64,000 nucleotides of DNA from Acinetobacter courvalinii (GTDB lineage Bacteria; Pseudomonadota; Gammaproteobacteria; Pseudomonadales; Moraxellaceae). The translations under genes and the position numbers were made by a program. The notes below the pieces were generated by a model. The model saw nothing but the letters and a program-made list of their open reading frames with translations, searched no databases and was not told the DNA's origin. This document shows positions 39,075-48,368 of this stretch, piece by piece. Position 1 is the stretch's first letter. Each line of letters opens with the position of its first letter. Location of the stretch: assembly GCF_014635545.1 (NCBI RefSeq), contig NZ_BMDA01000001.1, positions 1 through 64,000 on the forward strand, read 5' to 3'.

Positions 39075-40412
39075 ATGAGCTACAATAATTTTTTATATTT
39101 ACTAAGCGACGCACTTAAAAACAACCATCTTGAACTTGCACTCGCATCCGTACAGACCTTTCGGGCGGTGGATCTTGCCGATGTCTTGACCCAGCTCTCT
39201 GTAGAGCAAAGCCAACTGTTGCTTACCCACTTACCTGAGCGTGCCTACGTTTTCTCCTATCTTCCTCCCAATGAACAGGTCAAACTGGCCAAAGCCATGC
39301 CTAGACATATACTCGCAGAGATTATTGGAGAGATGTCTTCGGATAAGCGCGCTGATGTCTTCAAGTGTCTGGATCAGGAACAACAGAATGCATTATTGCC
39401 TGCCTTAGCGCAGGCTGAAAGAGAAGATATTCGTCAGCTTTCTGCTTATCTTGAAGGAACGGCAGGGGCAATCATGAGTTCTGAATACGCCACGCTCAAG
39501 CCTGATATTACGGTCAAGGATGCAATTAAAATGTTGCGTCTGGAAGCACCCGATACTGAAACGATTTATTTTGCCTATGTACTGGATCAGGCACGAAAAA
39601 TTTTGGGGGTTTTATCCCTGAAACAGTTAATTCTGGCAGATGAAGAACAGAATATTAATGAGTTGATGGAAACCAATGTGCTGACTGCCTATGTCGATAC
39701 CGATCAGGATGAGGTGGCCAAGACCATTGCCCGTTATGATCTGTTGGCACTACCGATTCTTGATCACTACGACATGATGGTCGGGATCGTAACCTATGAT
39801 GATGCGATGGATGTGGCCAGTGAAGAGGCCACCGAAGACTTCCTGAAAGTCGGGGCGGTCGATGCTTCATCCAAACTTAGCATTAAATCTGCACCTATTT
39901 TACAGCTTTACCAGAAACGCGTGTTCTGGCTGGTTTTCTTGGTGTTTGGCAGCTTGTTGTCTGGGATCGGGATTGCGCATTATGAAGATGTAATTGCGCA
40001 GAATCTGGTGCTGGTCTTCTTCTTGCCATTGCTAGTGGGAAGTGGCGGAAATGCAGGTTCTCAGTCTTCAACATTAATGGTCCGTGCTTTGGCGACAGGA
40101 GATGTGCAGTTTAAAGACTGGTTCTCGCTACTGGGGCGGGAAAGTCTGGTGGCCCTGTGTCTGGGTGGTACCATGGCGGTGGCTGTTTCGCTACTGGGCT
40201 ATTTCCGTGGTGACGAAATGGTGGCACTAGTCCTGGCCTTAAGTATGATGGGGATTGTATTGATGGGCTGCCTGATCGGGATGAGTTTGCCGTTTATTTT
40301 AAATAAGGCCGGGCTTGATCCAGCCAGTGCCTCAGCACCACTGGTGACTTCGATTTGTGATGCCACCGGGGTGATCGTTTATTTATTTATTGCCTCCATG
40401 ATTTTATTCTAG
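39075..40412 (+). CDS. mgtE: Magnesium transporter MgtE
   Basis: About 445 residues from MSYNNFLYLL, with AGAGG just upstream. MgtE N-domain helices (LPERAYVFSYLPPNEQVKLA, MSSDKRADVFKCL), two CBS domains (~130-255) and a C-terminal five-helix channel (LVFFLPLLVGSGGNAGSQSSTLMVRALATGD is the conserved pore signature). It imports Mg2+ and is gated by cytosolic Mg2+ through the N and CBS domains. Monocistronic. Confidence 0.96.
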   Translation: MSYNNFLYLLSDALKNNHLELALASVQTFRAVDLADVLTQLSVEQSQLLLTHLPERAYVFSYLPPNEQVKLAKAMPRHILAEIIGEMSSDKRADVFKCLDQEQQNALLPALAQAEREDIRQLSAYLEGTAGAIMSSEYATLKPDITVKDAIKMLRLEAPDTETIYFAYVLDQARKILGVLSLKQLILADEEQNINELMETNVLTAYVDTDQDEVAKTIARYDLLALPILDHYDMMVGIVTYDDAMDVASEEATEDFLKVGAVDASSKLSIKSAPILQLYQKRVFWLVFLVFGSLLSGIGIAHYEDVIAQNLVLVFFLPLLVGSGGNAGSQSSTLMVRALATGDVQFKDWFSLLGRESLVALCLGGTMAVAVSLLGYFRGDEMVALVLALSMMGIVLMGCLIGMSLPFILNKAGLDPASASAPLVTSICDATGVIVYLFIASMILF

Positions 40413-40490
40413 GCTGTAATCATAATTGTACCGACAAAACCTAAAAACTACTTTATTCTCAAGCATAAACATCGTTTTTAGGTTGAGCGA

Positions 40491-41084
40491 ATGACTGATT
40501 ACCCAGAACAAAAAAAACTAACTCAGCAGCAAGCGATTGCGGTCGAGCGTGATTTGGCCAAATTTGCCAATACTATGGACAGTCTGGTCCGCATACCCTT
40601 TACCAAGCAGGGTGTGGGCGCAGATGCTGCATTAAGCACGATTCCATTTGCTGGAGATATTGCCGGTTTTATCCTGACCTTATATGCCTTTAAAAAAGCC
40701 AGAGAAGTCGGTGTACCGCAACATAAGCTCAAAGGTGTGGTGAAACTGGCAATTATGGATATGCTGGTTGGCTTCGTGCCGATTGTCGGCACTGTATTTG
40801 ACGTATTCATCCGCCCTAGCCGCAAGACGCTGGAGATAGTGCATGAGCATATTCGGGAAGAGTATCAGGTCCACAGCGATATTCATGTGGTGCATCCATT
40901 CCTGCATGAGTCACTTGAGCAAAAACAGAAAACTTCTGCCTTCTGGCGTAATCCGGTGGTGAGCTGGATCTGGTTACGCATTCCCGATTTATTGGGCATC
41001 GCAGTGCTGATGTTACTGGTGCTGGCAGTGTGGGCAGGTTTCAGTTATCTGTGGCAATTTTATCAATCTTTCCAGACACGCTAG
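40491..41084 (+). CDS. DUF4112 membrane protein
   Basis: 197 residues. The DUF4112 core is visible: DSLVRIPFTKQGVGADA, IPFAGDIAGFILTLYAF, AIMDMLVGFVPIVGTVFDV. One strong membrane helix follows (LLGIAVLMLLVLAVWAGFSYLW). Function unknown. About 80 bp after mgtE with no terminator I can see between, so co-transcription with mgtE is possible. Confidence 0.85.
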   Translation: MTDYPEQKKLTQQQAIAVERDLAKFANTMDSLVRIPFTKQGVGADAALSTIPFAGDIAGFILTLYAFKKAREVGVPQHKLKGVVKLAIMDMLVGFVPIVGTVFDVFIRPSRKTLEIVHEHIREEYQVHSDIHVVHPFLHESLEQKQKTSAFWRNPVVSWIWLRIPDLLGIAVLMLLVLAVWAGFSYLWQFYQSFQTR

Positions 41085-41097
41085 TCTTTAGGCAAAA

Positions 41098-41126
41098 ATA
41101 AAGCCTCCATGATGGAGGCTTTATCA
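41098..41126. terminator. Terminator between the DUF4112 and htpX genes
   Basis: AAAGCCTCCATGATGGAGGCTTT, with A-run before and TTTATC after; bidirectional. Confidence 0.8.
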
Positions 41127-41141
41127 TGAATCTGATACTGA

Positions 41142-42047
41142 TTATTGAACGTTTAATTGCTGCAATGCCGCAACACGTTGTTCAATGGTTGGGTGGGTCT
41201 GGAATAAAGCCGCTAAGCTAAAGCCTTGTTCCTTACCTTCCGCAATTGCAAATGCTTTCATTTCTTTCGGCATTTGATCTGGCATTTCTGACTCTGCCTG
41301 TAAACGAAGCAGGGCAGAAATCATGGCCTGTTTACCTGCTAAACGTGCGCCAGCTTCATCTGCGCGATATTCACGTTGACGAGAGAACCACATCACGATG
41401 GCAGAGGCCAAAATACCGAAGACGATGTCGAGTACAATGGTAATGGCAAAATAAGCAAGACCGGGTGCTTCACCATCTTCACGACCAAATACGTTACGGT
41501 CGATGAAGTCACCTGCAATACGTGCAAAGAACATCACGAAGGCGTTGACCACACCTTGGATCAGCGCAAGAGTCACCATGTCGCCATTGGCAACGTGACC
41601 GATTTCGTGCGCCAGTACGGCACGAAGTTCATCTTTGTTCATACGCTCGAGTAGGCCTGTTGAAACAGCTACTAAAGCATCATTTTTATTCCAACCTGTC
41701 GCAAATGCATTGGATTGGTAAGAAGGGAAAATACCCACTTCAGGCATGTTAATACCTGCACGTTGGGATAATTGCGCCACTTCTTGTAATAACCAAGCTT
41801 CTGCTTGACTACGGGGTGCATTTGGGTCAATTAATTCTGTCCCAGTGGTTTTTTTAGCCATCCACTTTGACATGAACAGGGAAATAATCGAACCCACCAT
41901 ACCAAAGACAAAACAGACGACCAGTAGGTTGCCTAGATTCAAGCCACCCGCGCCATGGTAACTACCGACACCGAAGAGTGACAAGATAATGCCAGCTACA
42001 ACCAGTACCGCGAGGTTGGTTAGCAAGAACAAACCAATCCGCATCAT
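41142..42047 (-). CDS. htpX: Membrane zinc protease HtpX
   Basis: 301 residues. Two N-terminal membrane helices ([38 protein letters not shown]), the zinc motif HEIGH (147-151) on the cytoplasmic side, two further helices, then the third zinc ligand in [17 protein letters not shown] lies eight bases before the start. It works with FtsH in quality control of membrane proteins. Monocistronic. Confidence 0.97.
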   Translation of the reverse strand: MMRIGLFLLTNLAVLVVAGIILSLFGVGSYHGAGGLNLGNLLVVCFVFGMVGSIISLFMSKWMAKKTTGTELIDPNAPRSQAEAWLLQEVAQLSQRAGINMPEVGIFPSYQSNAFATGWNKNDALVAVSTGLLERMNKDELRAVLAHEIGHVANGDMVTLALIQGVVNAFVMFFARIAGDFIDRNVFGREDGEAPGLAYFAITIVLDIVFGILASAIVMWFSRQREYRADEAGARLAGKQAMISALLRLQAESEMPDQMPKEMKAFAIAEGKEQGFSLAALFQTHPTIEQRVAALQQLNVQ

Positions 42048-42264
42048 TGAGAAAACCCTCTTATAAAGAAAAAGTGATCTGATTTATAAATTATAAATCA
42101 TAACGCTAATATGCAGGGCGAACCCTAAAAATTCAAGAAAAAAATCGGCGCAGATACATTTAGCCAATAAAAATATCAATTGACTATGAAACAGGGACTT
42201 AAATGCGATTTTGTCTAAAAAATAGCAGGAAAAATCATGCCATGAGAATACACAGCCTGAATTG

Positions 42265-43134
42265 TCAGTTACTTAGACGGATTCGGGCGGTTGCGGTGGC
42301 ATTGGCGGTGGTATAGGTTCCGGATGGCGCATCGGTAAAGGTTCCATCTGCAAGGGTAATGATCTGGCGATTGTAGGATCTAGGGGCGGGAGTGGCTTCA
42401 GCAATATTATTGGATGATGAGGAATAATTCGCAGATTGCGCCAGTACCTGAGTATTGCTGCTGTTTGATTCTGTAAACGTGCCTAAGCCTGAAGCATAAA
42501 GATTTTGGTAACGGCTGGTAACACGACGGACATAATCCTGGGTTTCACGAAATGGCGGAATACCGCCGTATTTATCGACATTGCCTTCACCAGCGTTATA
42601 AGCCGCAATCGCCAGTTGGGTATTACCATTAAAGCGTTTCAGTAACCAGCTCAGATATTTTGCACCGCCAAAGATGTTTTGTTGTGGATCGTAGGCATTA
42701 CTGACATTAAAACGGCGTGCAGTGGCTGGCATCAGTTGCATTAAACCTTGTGCACCGACTGGTGAACGAGCCTTGATATTAAAGCCTGATTCGGTATGCA
42801 TGACAGCTTTAATCAAGCCCTCTGAAATTCCGTGCTGTTGAGCAGCTTGACGGATCAGCTGGTCAAATGCATTTTTATTCCGGCTATAGCTTGGCAGTAC
42901 AGAGGCTTCACTGGCGCCCCAGTTACTATAGTTATGAATATTACTATCAGGATAATAAGTGGCTTTGACCACTTTTAGATGACTGTACTCTGCCTTTTTC
43001 TTATTGGTGAGTAGTGTTGTCCCATTATCATCTTTAAATTGATAAATGGTCTGCCCAGCATAACTTGATGCTGTCACATTAAAAAAACCGATTGTTCCCA
43101 AGCAAACAGCAAAAAAATAAGTTGTTTTGTTCAT
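42265..43134 (-). CDS. Lytic transglycosylase with DUF4124-like N-terminus
   Basis: About 289 residues from MNKTTYFFAV (43134), which gives a clean signal peptide ending SSYA; a longer frame to 43197 puts the signal internally. An N-terminal DUF4124-like stretch (TIYQFKDDNGTTLLTNKK) precedes the SLT domain: VMHTESGFNIKARSPVGAQG (catalytic Glu), LMQLMPATARRFNV, IAAYNAGEGNV and ETQDYVRRV. It cleaves peptidoglycan glycan strands to 1,6-anhydro ends in the periplasm. Ser/Asn-rich C-terminal tail. Confidence 0.92.
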   Translation of the reverse strand: MNKTTYFFAVCLGTIGFFNVTASSYAGQTIYQFKDDNGTTLLTNKKKAEYSHLKVVKATYYPDSNIHNYSNWGASEASVLPSYSRNKNAFDQLIRQAAQQHGISEGLIKAVMHTESGFNIKARSPVGAQGLMQLMPATARRFNVSNAYDPQQNIFGGAKYLSWLLKRFNGNTQLAIAAYNAGEGNVDKYGGIPPFRETQDYVRRVTSRYQNLYASGLGTFTESNSSNTQVLAQSANYSSSSNNIAEATPAPRSYNRQIITLADGTFTDAPSGTYTTANATATARIRLSN

Positions 43135-43631
43135 CGTTATAATATTCGCGAAAGGATGAGCATAAGTTGCATGTGGCAGTTTAACAAAAAAATGCATAAA
43201 AAGAACTTTTGCTACAATTTTTTTATTTTTGACTGTCAGACAAAAATCAAGTCAATTTGTGCGAATGTTCAGCAAAAAAAATTAAAATATTTTTTTTAAA
43301 AACTAAGTCTTGACTTATATAAGTTATTGATTTTAAACTTATAAAATGATTGGTTAAAAAATGATCAATTTAATGGGAAGCCTTATTTTAAGATAAAGGC
43401 AGTTTGTCAATAGCTAAGAAATCCACAAATTTATCCACAGCTTTTGTGGACAACTGTGGAAAAGTTTGAAATATAAGCGATCTAGGCTATTCTAAATTTT
43501 TTTGATCACAATTTTACCAGTATGAAACTGAAATATGACGATTGAAAGAAATTGAAAAATTCTTTAGATGCGCATTTTTTCGGAATGAGATAAAATCGCG
43601 CGGTATTTTTGTTTATGAGTAAATCACGTCT
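43135..43631. other. Intergenic region: AT-rich tract plus DnaA-box-like cluster
   Basis: 497 bp without genes. From ~43260 to 43400 the sequence is very AT-rich. Directly after it lie four DnaA-box-like sites in 45 bp: AAATCCACA (43419-43427), TTATCCACA (43431-43439, perfect consensus), then inverted TGTGGACAA (43445-43453) and TGTGGAAAA (43455-43463). The ttcA promoter must also lie here. Confidence 0.55.
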
Positions 43632-44537
43632 ATGTACGCGCCAGTGGAGTCCAACCAAGGATTTAATTTCAAGCCAGAGCTTCCGACAAGTTCGGCGTAT
43701 TATCGCCTGTTGAAAAAACTTCGTCGTCAGGTGGGGCATGCAATTCGTGATTACAACATGATCGAAGAGGGCGACAAGGTCATGGTTTGTGTGTCGGGCG
43801 GTAAAGACAGCTATACCATGCTTGATATCCTGTTGCAATTCAAGCGTATTGCGCCAATCAACTTTGATGTGGTTGCCGTCAACCTGGATCAGAAACAACC
43901 GGGCTTCCCTGAAGATGTCTTGCCACGTTATATGGAAGAGAACAATATTCCTTATTACATTCTGGAAAAAGATACCTATACCATTACCAAGCGTTTAACG
44001 CCTGAGGGCAAGACTTACTGTGCGGTATGCTCACGTTTACGCCGTGGTTCGCTGTATGGCTTTGCGCAGGAGATCGGCGCCACTAAGGTCGCGTTGGGTC
44101 ACCACCGTGATGACATCATGGCGACCTTCTTTTTGAATTTATTCCATGGTGGAAGTTTGAAAGCGATGCCACCAAAACTTTTGTCTTCGGATAAAAAGAA
44201 TATCTTGATCCGTCCTTTGGCTTATGTCGAAGAGAAAGACATCATCAAGTACGCGGAATTACGCCAGTTCCCGATCATTCCATGTAATTTGTGTGGTTCA
44301 CAGGAAAACTTACAGCGTGCCATTATCAATGACATGTTACGTGAATGGGACAAACAGCACCCTAAACGTTTGCACAGTATTTTTGGTGCATTACAGAACG
44401 TTTCTCCTTCGCAACTGGCGGACCGTGAGTTATTCGACTTTGAAGCACTTGATGGTCAACGCGAGTTTGACATGAAAGATCCGGAAGAGATGAAAAACCG
44501 TCTGGACGTGGTCAACCTGAGTTTTGCGGCAGAGTAA
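43632..44537 (+). CDS. ttcA: tRNA 2-thiocytidine(32) synthetase TtcA
   Basis: 301 residues. PP-loop ATPase motif [14 protein letters not shown]; two conserved cysteine pairs bind the [4Fe-4S] cluster ([10 protein letters not shown] and [12 protein letters not shown]). [16 protein letters not shown] is the TtcA-specific segment. It thiolates C32 of certain tRNAs. Monocistronic with a strong terminator. Confidence 0.97.
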   Translation: MYAPVESNQGFNFKPELPTSSAYYRLLKKLRRQVGHAIRDYNMIEEGDKVMVCVSGGKDSYTMLDILLQFKRIAPINFDVVAVNLDQKQPGFPEDVLPRYMEENNIPYYILEKDTYTITKRLTPEGKTYCAVCSRLRRGSLYGFAQEIGATKVALGHHRDDIMATFFLNLFHGGSLKAMPPKLLSSDKKNILIRPLAYVEEKDIIKYAELRQFPIIPCNLCGSQENLQRAIINDMLREWDKQHPKRLHSIFGALQNVSPSQLADRELFDFEALDGQREFDMKDPEEMKNRLDVVNLSFAAE

Positions 44538-44553
44538 AGTATAAATTTTTTTG

Positions 44554-44582
44554 AAAAGGTACTGGTTAAGTACCTTTTTTTT
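44554..44582 (+). terminator. Terminator of ttcA
   Basis: AAAAGGTACT-GGTTA-AGTACCTTTT with T-run. Confidence 0.87.
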
Positions 44583-44733
44583 ATAAAAAATTTAAAAATT
44601 GAATCCTGCGTACAAAAAATCATAGCCCAAAATAAAAATTACATGCTATAACAGGGCACAAGCAAATTGCTTCATGAGATGTCGTCTGGATAGATGGCAC
44701 AAGAAATTGAACAAATACATTTGAGGAATAATC

Positions 44734-45117
44734 ATGGCTGCATTTTTAACTGATGATTGGTTTGCAACTGTTGAAAAACTTACTGCTGAAGCTGGTGATT
44801 TAAACTTGCCACCTGCGCTTGCGAATTTAGCGATTAACTTGGTTGTAACAGATGCAGCTGGTAATACAGAGCTCTCTTTGGATGCAGGTAAAATCCAGAA
44901 AGGTTTATCTTCAAATGCGAAAACAACCTTAAACATGGATGCTGAAACTTTACGTAAAGTATTCCTTGAGTTTGACATGGCTGCTGCAATGCAAGCATTC
45001 ATGACAGGTAAAATCAAGGTGCAAGGTGATATGTCTCAGCTTATGGCTTTACAAACAGCGAAGCCAAGCCAAGAGCAAAAAGATTTATTCAAGAAAGTAC
45101 TTGAGCAAACTGCTTAA
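44734..45117 (+). CDS. SCP2 sterol-carrier-like domain protein
   Basis: 127 residues, cytoplasmic. Signature: AGNTELSLDAGKIQKGLSSN, TTLNMDAETLRKVFLEFDMA, AFMTGKIKVQGDMSQLMALQ: the GK(I/L)K(V/I)xGD motif of SCP2 folds. It binds lipid or acyl chains in a hydrophobic tunnel; partner unknown. GAGGAA before the ATG. Single gene. Confidence 0.92.
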   Translation: MAAFLTDDWFATVEKLTAEAGDLNLPPALANLAINLVVTDAAGNTELSLDAGKIQKGLSSNAKTTLNMDAETLRKVFLEFDMAAAMQAFMTGKIKVQGDMSQLMALQTAKPSQEQKDLFKKVLEQTA

Positions 45118-45130
45118 ATTCTTTCCCGAT

Positions 45131-45160
45131 AAAAAAGCTTACCCTGAGGTAAGCTTTTTT
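45131..45160 (+). terminator. Bidirectional terminator between SCP2 and mltF-like genes
   Basis: AAAAAAGCTTACC-CTGA-GGTAAGCTTTTTT, symmetric with A and T runs. Confidence 0.88.
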
Positions 45161-45172
45161 ATTGCCTGACAC

Positions 45173-46282
45173 TTAGACATCAATACGGCTATTGGTTTTG
45201 ATGTGTTCCAAGTAGGTGCGAATCCGCGTGACATATTGTAGCGCTTGCTTATAACGACCATTACGTGCCTGATTGCGTTGCAAATGATCGTACAGGTTGA
45301 CCCATTGATTTGGGTCCTTACCTTGGGCACGAATACGCTTCTGGATCTGGCTGACAGCGCCAGGGCCCATGTTATAGGCCACCAATGCATACCAGTTGCG
45401 GTCCGGATAAGGTACATTCGAAAACTGGTCCAGCATCAGATCAAAATACTTAGCACCGCCCTGAATACTCTGGACTGGATCAGAACGATTACTGACACCC
45501 ATGGCTTGAGCTGTGCTATTGGTCAGCATCATTAAACCACGCACACCAGTGGGAGAGACTGAGGTCGGTTTAAGATAAGACTCCTGATAGCCAATCGCAG
45601 CCAGCAAGTGCCAATCTAAATTGTATTTAGAAGCGCTCTGTTTAAAGCTGGCTTTATAAATCGGCAAGCGTTGTTTCAGATCTTTCTGAATGGTTGACCA
45701 AGACTCTGGCTTCACCACATTCCGGTTATAAAATGAAGCGAGCTGTTGGGTGGTTCCCATCTGTTTGCTCTGGCAGACATAACCACTTGCGGTTAAGGTC
45801 AGCGGATCATCTGCCTGCTTAAATACCCAGTTTAACTGAGGGTTTAAACCATTTTTACTGAGGCTGGCTTGATCGCCACAACTGGCTGAAAAAGAAACCA
45901 GTTGTTTGTTCTCAATTGCAGCGAGGTTGGCTGTGGTCATGGCAAGATTGGCTTTGCCCTGAGCCACCCATTTCAATGCCGTGGCATTATCAGGAACCGT
46001 TTTAAAATCAAGTTTTACATTAAGACTTTGCGCATAATTACGCGCGAGATCATAGCCGAAACCATGTAAAAATTGACCATCATTAAATACTGTGGTTGGA
46101 CTTTCAACTGCAACGACAGTAAGAACATTGGTGGTTACAACAGAGTTGTATTGATGCGATTTTTCTGCATTCAAGCTGTTAAAAGGTAAAACCGCAATAC
46201 TTAAAGCTAATGCTTGGAACGGGAGTGTGGAAGATAAAGAGTTAAGGCTAGGCCTAGACCCAGAACTTGAATTACTGTGCAT
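45173..46282 (-). CDS. MltF-like lytic transglycosylase with solute-binding-like domain
   Basis: 369 residues. Atypically long N-terminal region (Ser-rich, then LALSIAVLPFNSLNA) acts as signal sequence; GGAG precedes the ATG. Residues ~50-200 look like a type 3 solute-binding domain (GFGYDLARNYAQSLNVKLDF, ALKWVAQGKANLAMT), as in MltF. The SLT domain follows: LAAIGYQESYLKPTSVSPTG (catalytic Glu), RGLMMLTNSTAQAMGV, LVAYNMGPGAV. Periplasmic or membrane-bound peptidoglycan cleavage. In MltF the N-domain senses muropeptides; here inferred. Confidence 0.92.
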   Translation of the reverse strand: MHSNSSSGSRPSLNSLSSTLPFQALALSIAVLPFNSLNAEKSHQYNSVVTTNVLTVVAVESPTTVFNDGQFLHGFGYDLARNYAQSLNVKLDFKTVPDNATALKWVAQGKANLAMTTANLAAIENKQLVSFSASCGDQASLSKNGLNPQLNWVFKQADDPLTLTASGYVCQSKQMGTTQQLASFYNRNVVKPESWSTIQKDLKQRLPIYKASFKQSASKYNLDWHLLAAIGYQESYLKPTSVSPTGVRGLMMLTNSTAQAMGVSNRSDPVQSIQGGAKYFDLMLDQFSNVPYPDRNWYALVAYNMGPGAVSQIQKRIRAQGKDPNQWVNLYDHLQRNQARNGRYKQALQYVTRIRTYLEHIKTNSRIDV

Positions 46283-46658
46283 GTTGTCTCCGCTACAGAT
46301 AATTTATGCCCTAAAAGTTCAGCAATACACTGCCTTAACTTTTAAAAGTTGATAAATTCAATAAGGGGTGGGCAAGTCATGAACGTCATTCAAAATGACA
46401 TCGATTAAAGGGAAAAAATGACGCAAATGTTTCACAATATTAATAGTGCGTACAAAAAATAGACAAAATCAAACTTAGGCGCGCATATTAAGCGCCAAAA
46501 ACTAGATTGTCAAATTTTAGCGTAAGAAAAAATGAGAATTGCATCACAAACACATGATTTAGAAAAAGAATAAAATTTATACACTTTAGTCGTGGCGAAA
46601 TAAGGCATACAATGCAAAAACTTGTAAATAGAATGTTGTAGTAACGTATTTTAAGCCT
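46283..46658. other. Intergenic region between mltF-like gene and greB
   Basis: 376 bp, AT-rich, must carry divergent promoters. One short inverted repeat GGCGC/GCGCC (~46480-46497) is seen. No small gene or RNA recognised. Confidence 0.5.
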
Positions 46659-47147
46659 ATGAAATCGAATTTAATCACCCGTACCGGACATGATTTACTG
46701 GTTGCCGAACTCAAGAAACTTTGGCATGACGAACGTCCGGAAATTACTAAAAAAGTGAATTGGGCTGCAAGCTTAGGTGATCGCTCAGAGAATGCCGATT
46801 ACCAGTACAATAAACAGCTACTCCGGAAAATAGACCGCCGTGTCCGTTATTTAGGCAAACGTCTGGAAGAATTAAAAATTGTAGATTATGTGCCTGAGCA
46901 GGAAGGCAAGGTCTACTTTGGGGCTTGGGTGGAAATTGAAAATGATGCCGGCGAACAAAAAAAATTAAGAATTGTCGGGGTGGATGAAATCTATGATCAT
47001 CATCCTCAGCATATTTCGATCGAGTCTCCAATGGCGCGTGCATTGCTCAGTAAACAGGTCGATGATGAGGTGGAAGTGCACACACCTTTAGGTAAAAAAG
47101 TGTGGTATATCAACTCAATTCGCTATGAAAAGCCTGGAAATTCGTAA
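46659..47147 (+). CDS. greB: Transcript cleavage factor GreB
   Basis: 162 residues. GreB signatures: LITRTGHDLLVAELKKLWHDERP, SLGDRSENADYQYNKQLLRKID at the coiled-coil tip, and C-terminal SPMARALLSKQVDDEV. It rescues RNA polymerases backtracked by longer distances than GreA handles. The presence of both factors is usual in Gammaproteobacteria. A tRNA-Ser gene follows 97 bp later. Confidence 0.96.
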   Translation: MKSNLITRTGHDLLVAELKKLWHDERPEITKKVNWAASLGDRSENADYQYNKQLLRKIDRRVRYLGKRLEELKIVDYVPEQEGKVYFGAWVEIENDAGEQKKLRIVGVDEIYDHHPQHISIESPMARALLSKQVDDEVEVHTPLGKKVWYINSIRYEKPGNS

Positions 47148-47243
47148 AAATACCGCTTGTTGATTTTATTTTGAGCATTTGATGCAGGTTTTTAAATAAA
47201 AGATTTGCCAAGTTGAACTTTTATTTATATGATAGCCGCCATT

Positions 47244-47333
47244 GGAAGCGTGGCAGAGCGGTTTAATGCACCGGTCTTGAAAACCGACGAGGGTGTGAGT
47301 CCTCCGTGAGTTCGAATCTCACCGCTTCCGCCA
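47244..47333 (+). tRNA. tRNA-Ser(TGA)
   Basis: 90 nt including the encoded CCA. Acceptor GGAAGCG/CGCTTCC, anticodon stem-loop CGGTC-TTGAAAA-CCG with anticodon TGA, long class II variable arm, and TTCGAATC T-loop. A terminator follows. Confidence 0.97.
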
Positions 47334-47339
47334 AATACG

Positions 47340-47371
47340 AAAAAGCCCTTGTGAACACAAGGGCTTTTTTA
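47340..47371. terminator. Bidirectional terminator after tRNA-Ser
   Basis: AAAAAGCCCTTGTG-AA-CACAAGGGCTTTTTT. Confidence 0.9.
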
Positions 47372-47383
47372 TTGCCTGATGAT

Positions 47384-47980
47384 TTAGATCAATAATTTAG
47401 TGGCAATTGCCCACATCATGAGGCCGACCAGAACATCTAATACTCTCCATGAGCTGGCCTTTTTAAATAAAGGTAATAACGCTCTTGCCCCATAGCCCAG
47501 CGCAAAGAAGAAGATCCACGACGCCAGAATGGTGCCTGCCGCAAAGAGATAGATCTGATCTGCAAATTGTACAGAAATAGAGCCAACCAGAATCACGGTA
47601 TCCAGATAGACATGCGGATTGAGCCAGGTAAAGGCCAGACACATGCCGATAATTTTAAGCAGTGAATCCTTTTCAATTTCACTTGGATTCAGTCCACTAT
47701 TATTCTGGATAGCGGAATAAAAATTTCGCAGACCATACAGAAACAGAAAGGCTGCACCAAAGTATTTCGCAAGCGTGACAATCAGGGGAAAATCCACCAC
47801 AATTTTCGAGAAACCGGTAACGCCCAGATAGATCAGAATAGAATCGGAAAGTGCGCAGATTAAACAGACCCAAAAGACATGCTGCTGTTTTAAACCTTGT
47901 TTCAGTACAAAGGCATTTTGTGCGCCAATGGCTAAAATGAGAGAAAAGCCGATCCCAAGCCCATAGAAAAATGCGGTCAT
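47384..47980 (-). CDS. LysE/ArgO-family amino-acid exporter
   Basis: 198 residues, six membrane helices. LysE signature FSLILAIGAQNAFVLKQGLK near the N-terminus and LAFTWLNPHVYLDTVILVG. It exports basic amino acids such as lysine or arginine. The regulator of such exporters (ArgP/LysG) normally sits next to it and divergent; here the ArgP-like gene is 1.8 kb away, separated by an MFS gene, consistent with an insertion. Confidence 0.93.
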   Translation of the reverse strand: MTAFFYGLGIGFSLILAIGAQNAFVLKQGLKQQHVFWVCLICALSDSILIYLGVTGFSKIVVDFPLIVTLAKYFGAAFLFLYGLRNFYSAIQNNSGLNPSEIEKDSLLKIIGMCLAFTWLNPHVYLDTVILVGSISVQFADQIYLFAAGTILASWIFFFALGYGARALLPLFKKASSWRVLDVLVGLMMWAIATKLLI

Positions 47981-48128
47981 AGATTGAGCTCCTCAAGAAT
48001 TAGGGTGGAATGGGAGTGTTCTTTCCTAATCTGAGCTTTGGATGCCGATTTAAGATCAGACATCGCAATGACTTAGACGCTGAAAGAAGGGAGATGTTCC
48101 ACAATGAAAATTTATGGTTGCTATTATC

Positions 48129-48192
48129 TTTTTTAAATTTTAAAAGTCAGTAAAATTAAGATTGTTTTGGGTTGCCTAAATTTTTTTAAGGT
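48129..48192. repeat. 64-bp direct repeat, copy 1 (upstream of MFS gene)
   Basis: Matches 49707-49770 at 60 of 64 positions with no gaps. In the second copy this stretch ends 5 bp before the argP-like start codon and includes its AAGG ribosome site. Copy 1 is in the region upstream of lysE and has no coding sequence after it, as if it were a truncated argP 5' flank. Confidence 0.9.
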
Positions 48193-48368
48193 GGGTTGAG
48201 GCAACCCAGTTGATTTCAAATCTTGTTGTCCGAATTTCCCCCCTTTGTTTTCCAATTATTGCCCTTATCTTGCGCGTTGTTTTAAATAAAAATTAAAAAC
48301 AATCGACACAGGACGTGTTCGAGTGCATCTCTAAACAAATATTTTAAAAATAAGTCAGTGAGTCGGGC

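Noticed and set aside
43419-43463. Chromosomal origin oriC
   Set aside because: No dnaA, dnaN, gyrB, rpmH or parAB nearby; four boxes are fewer than expected for oriC, so it is kept only as a DnaA-binding cluster.
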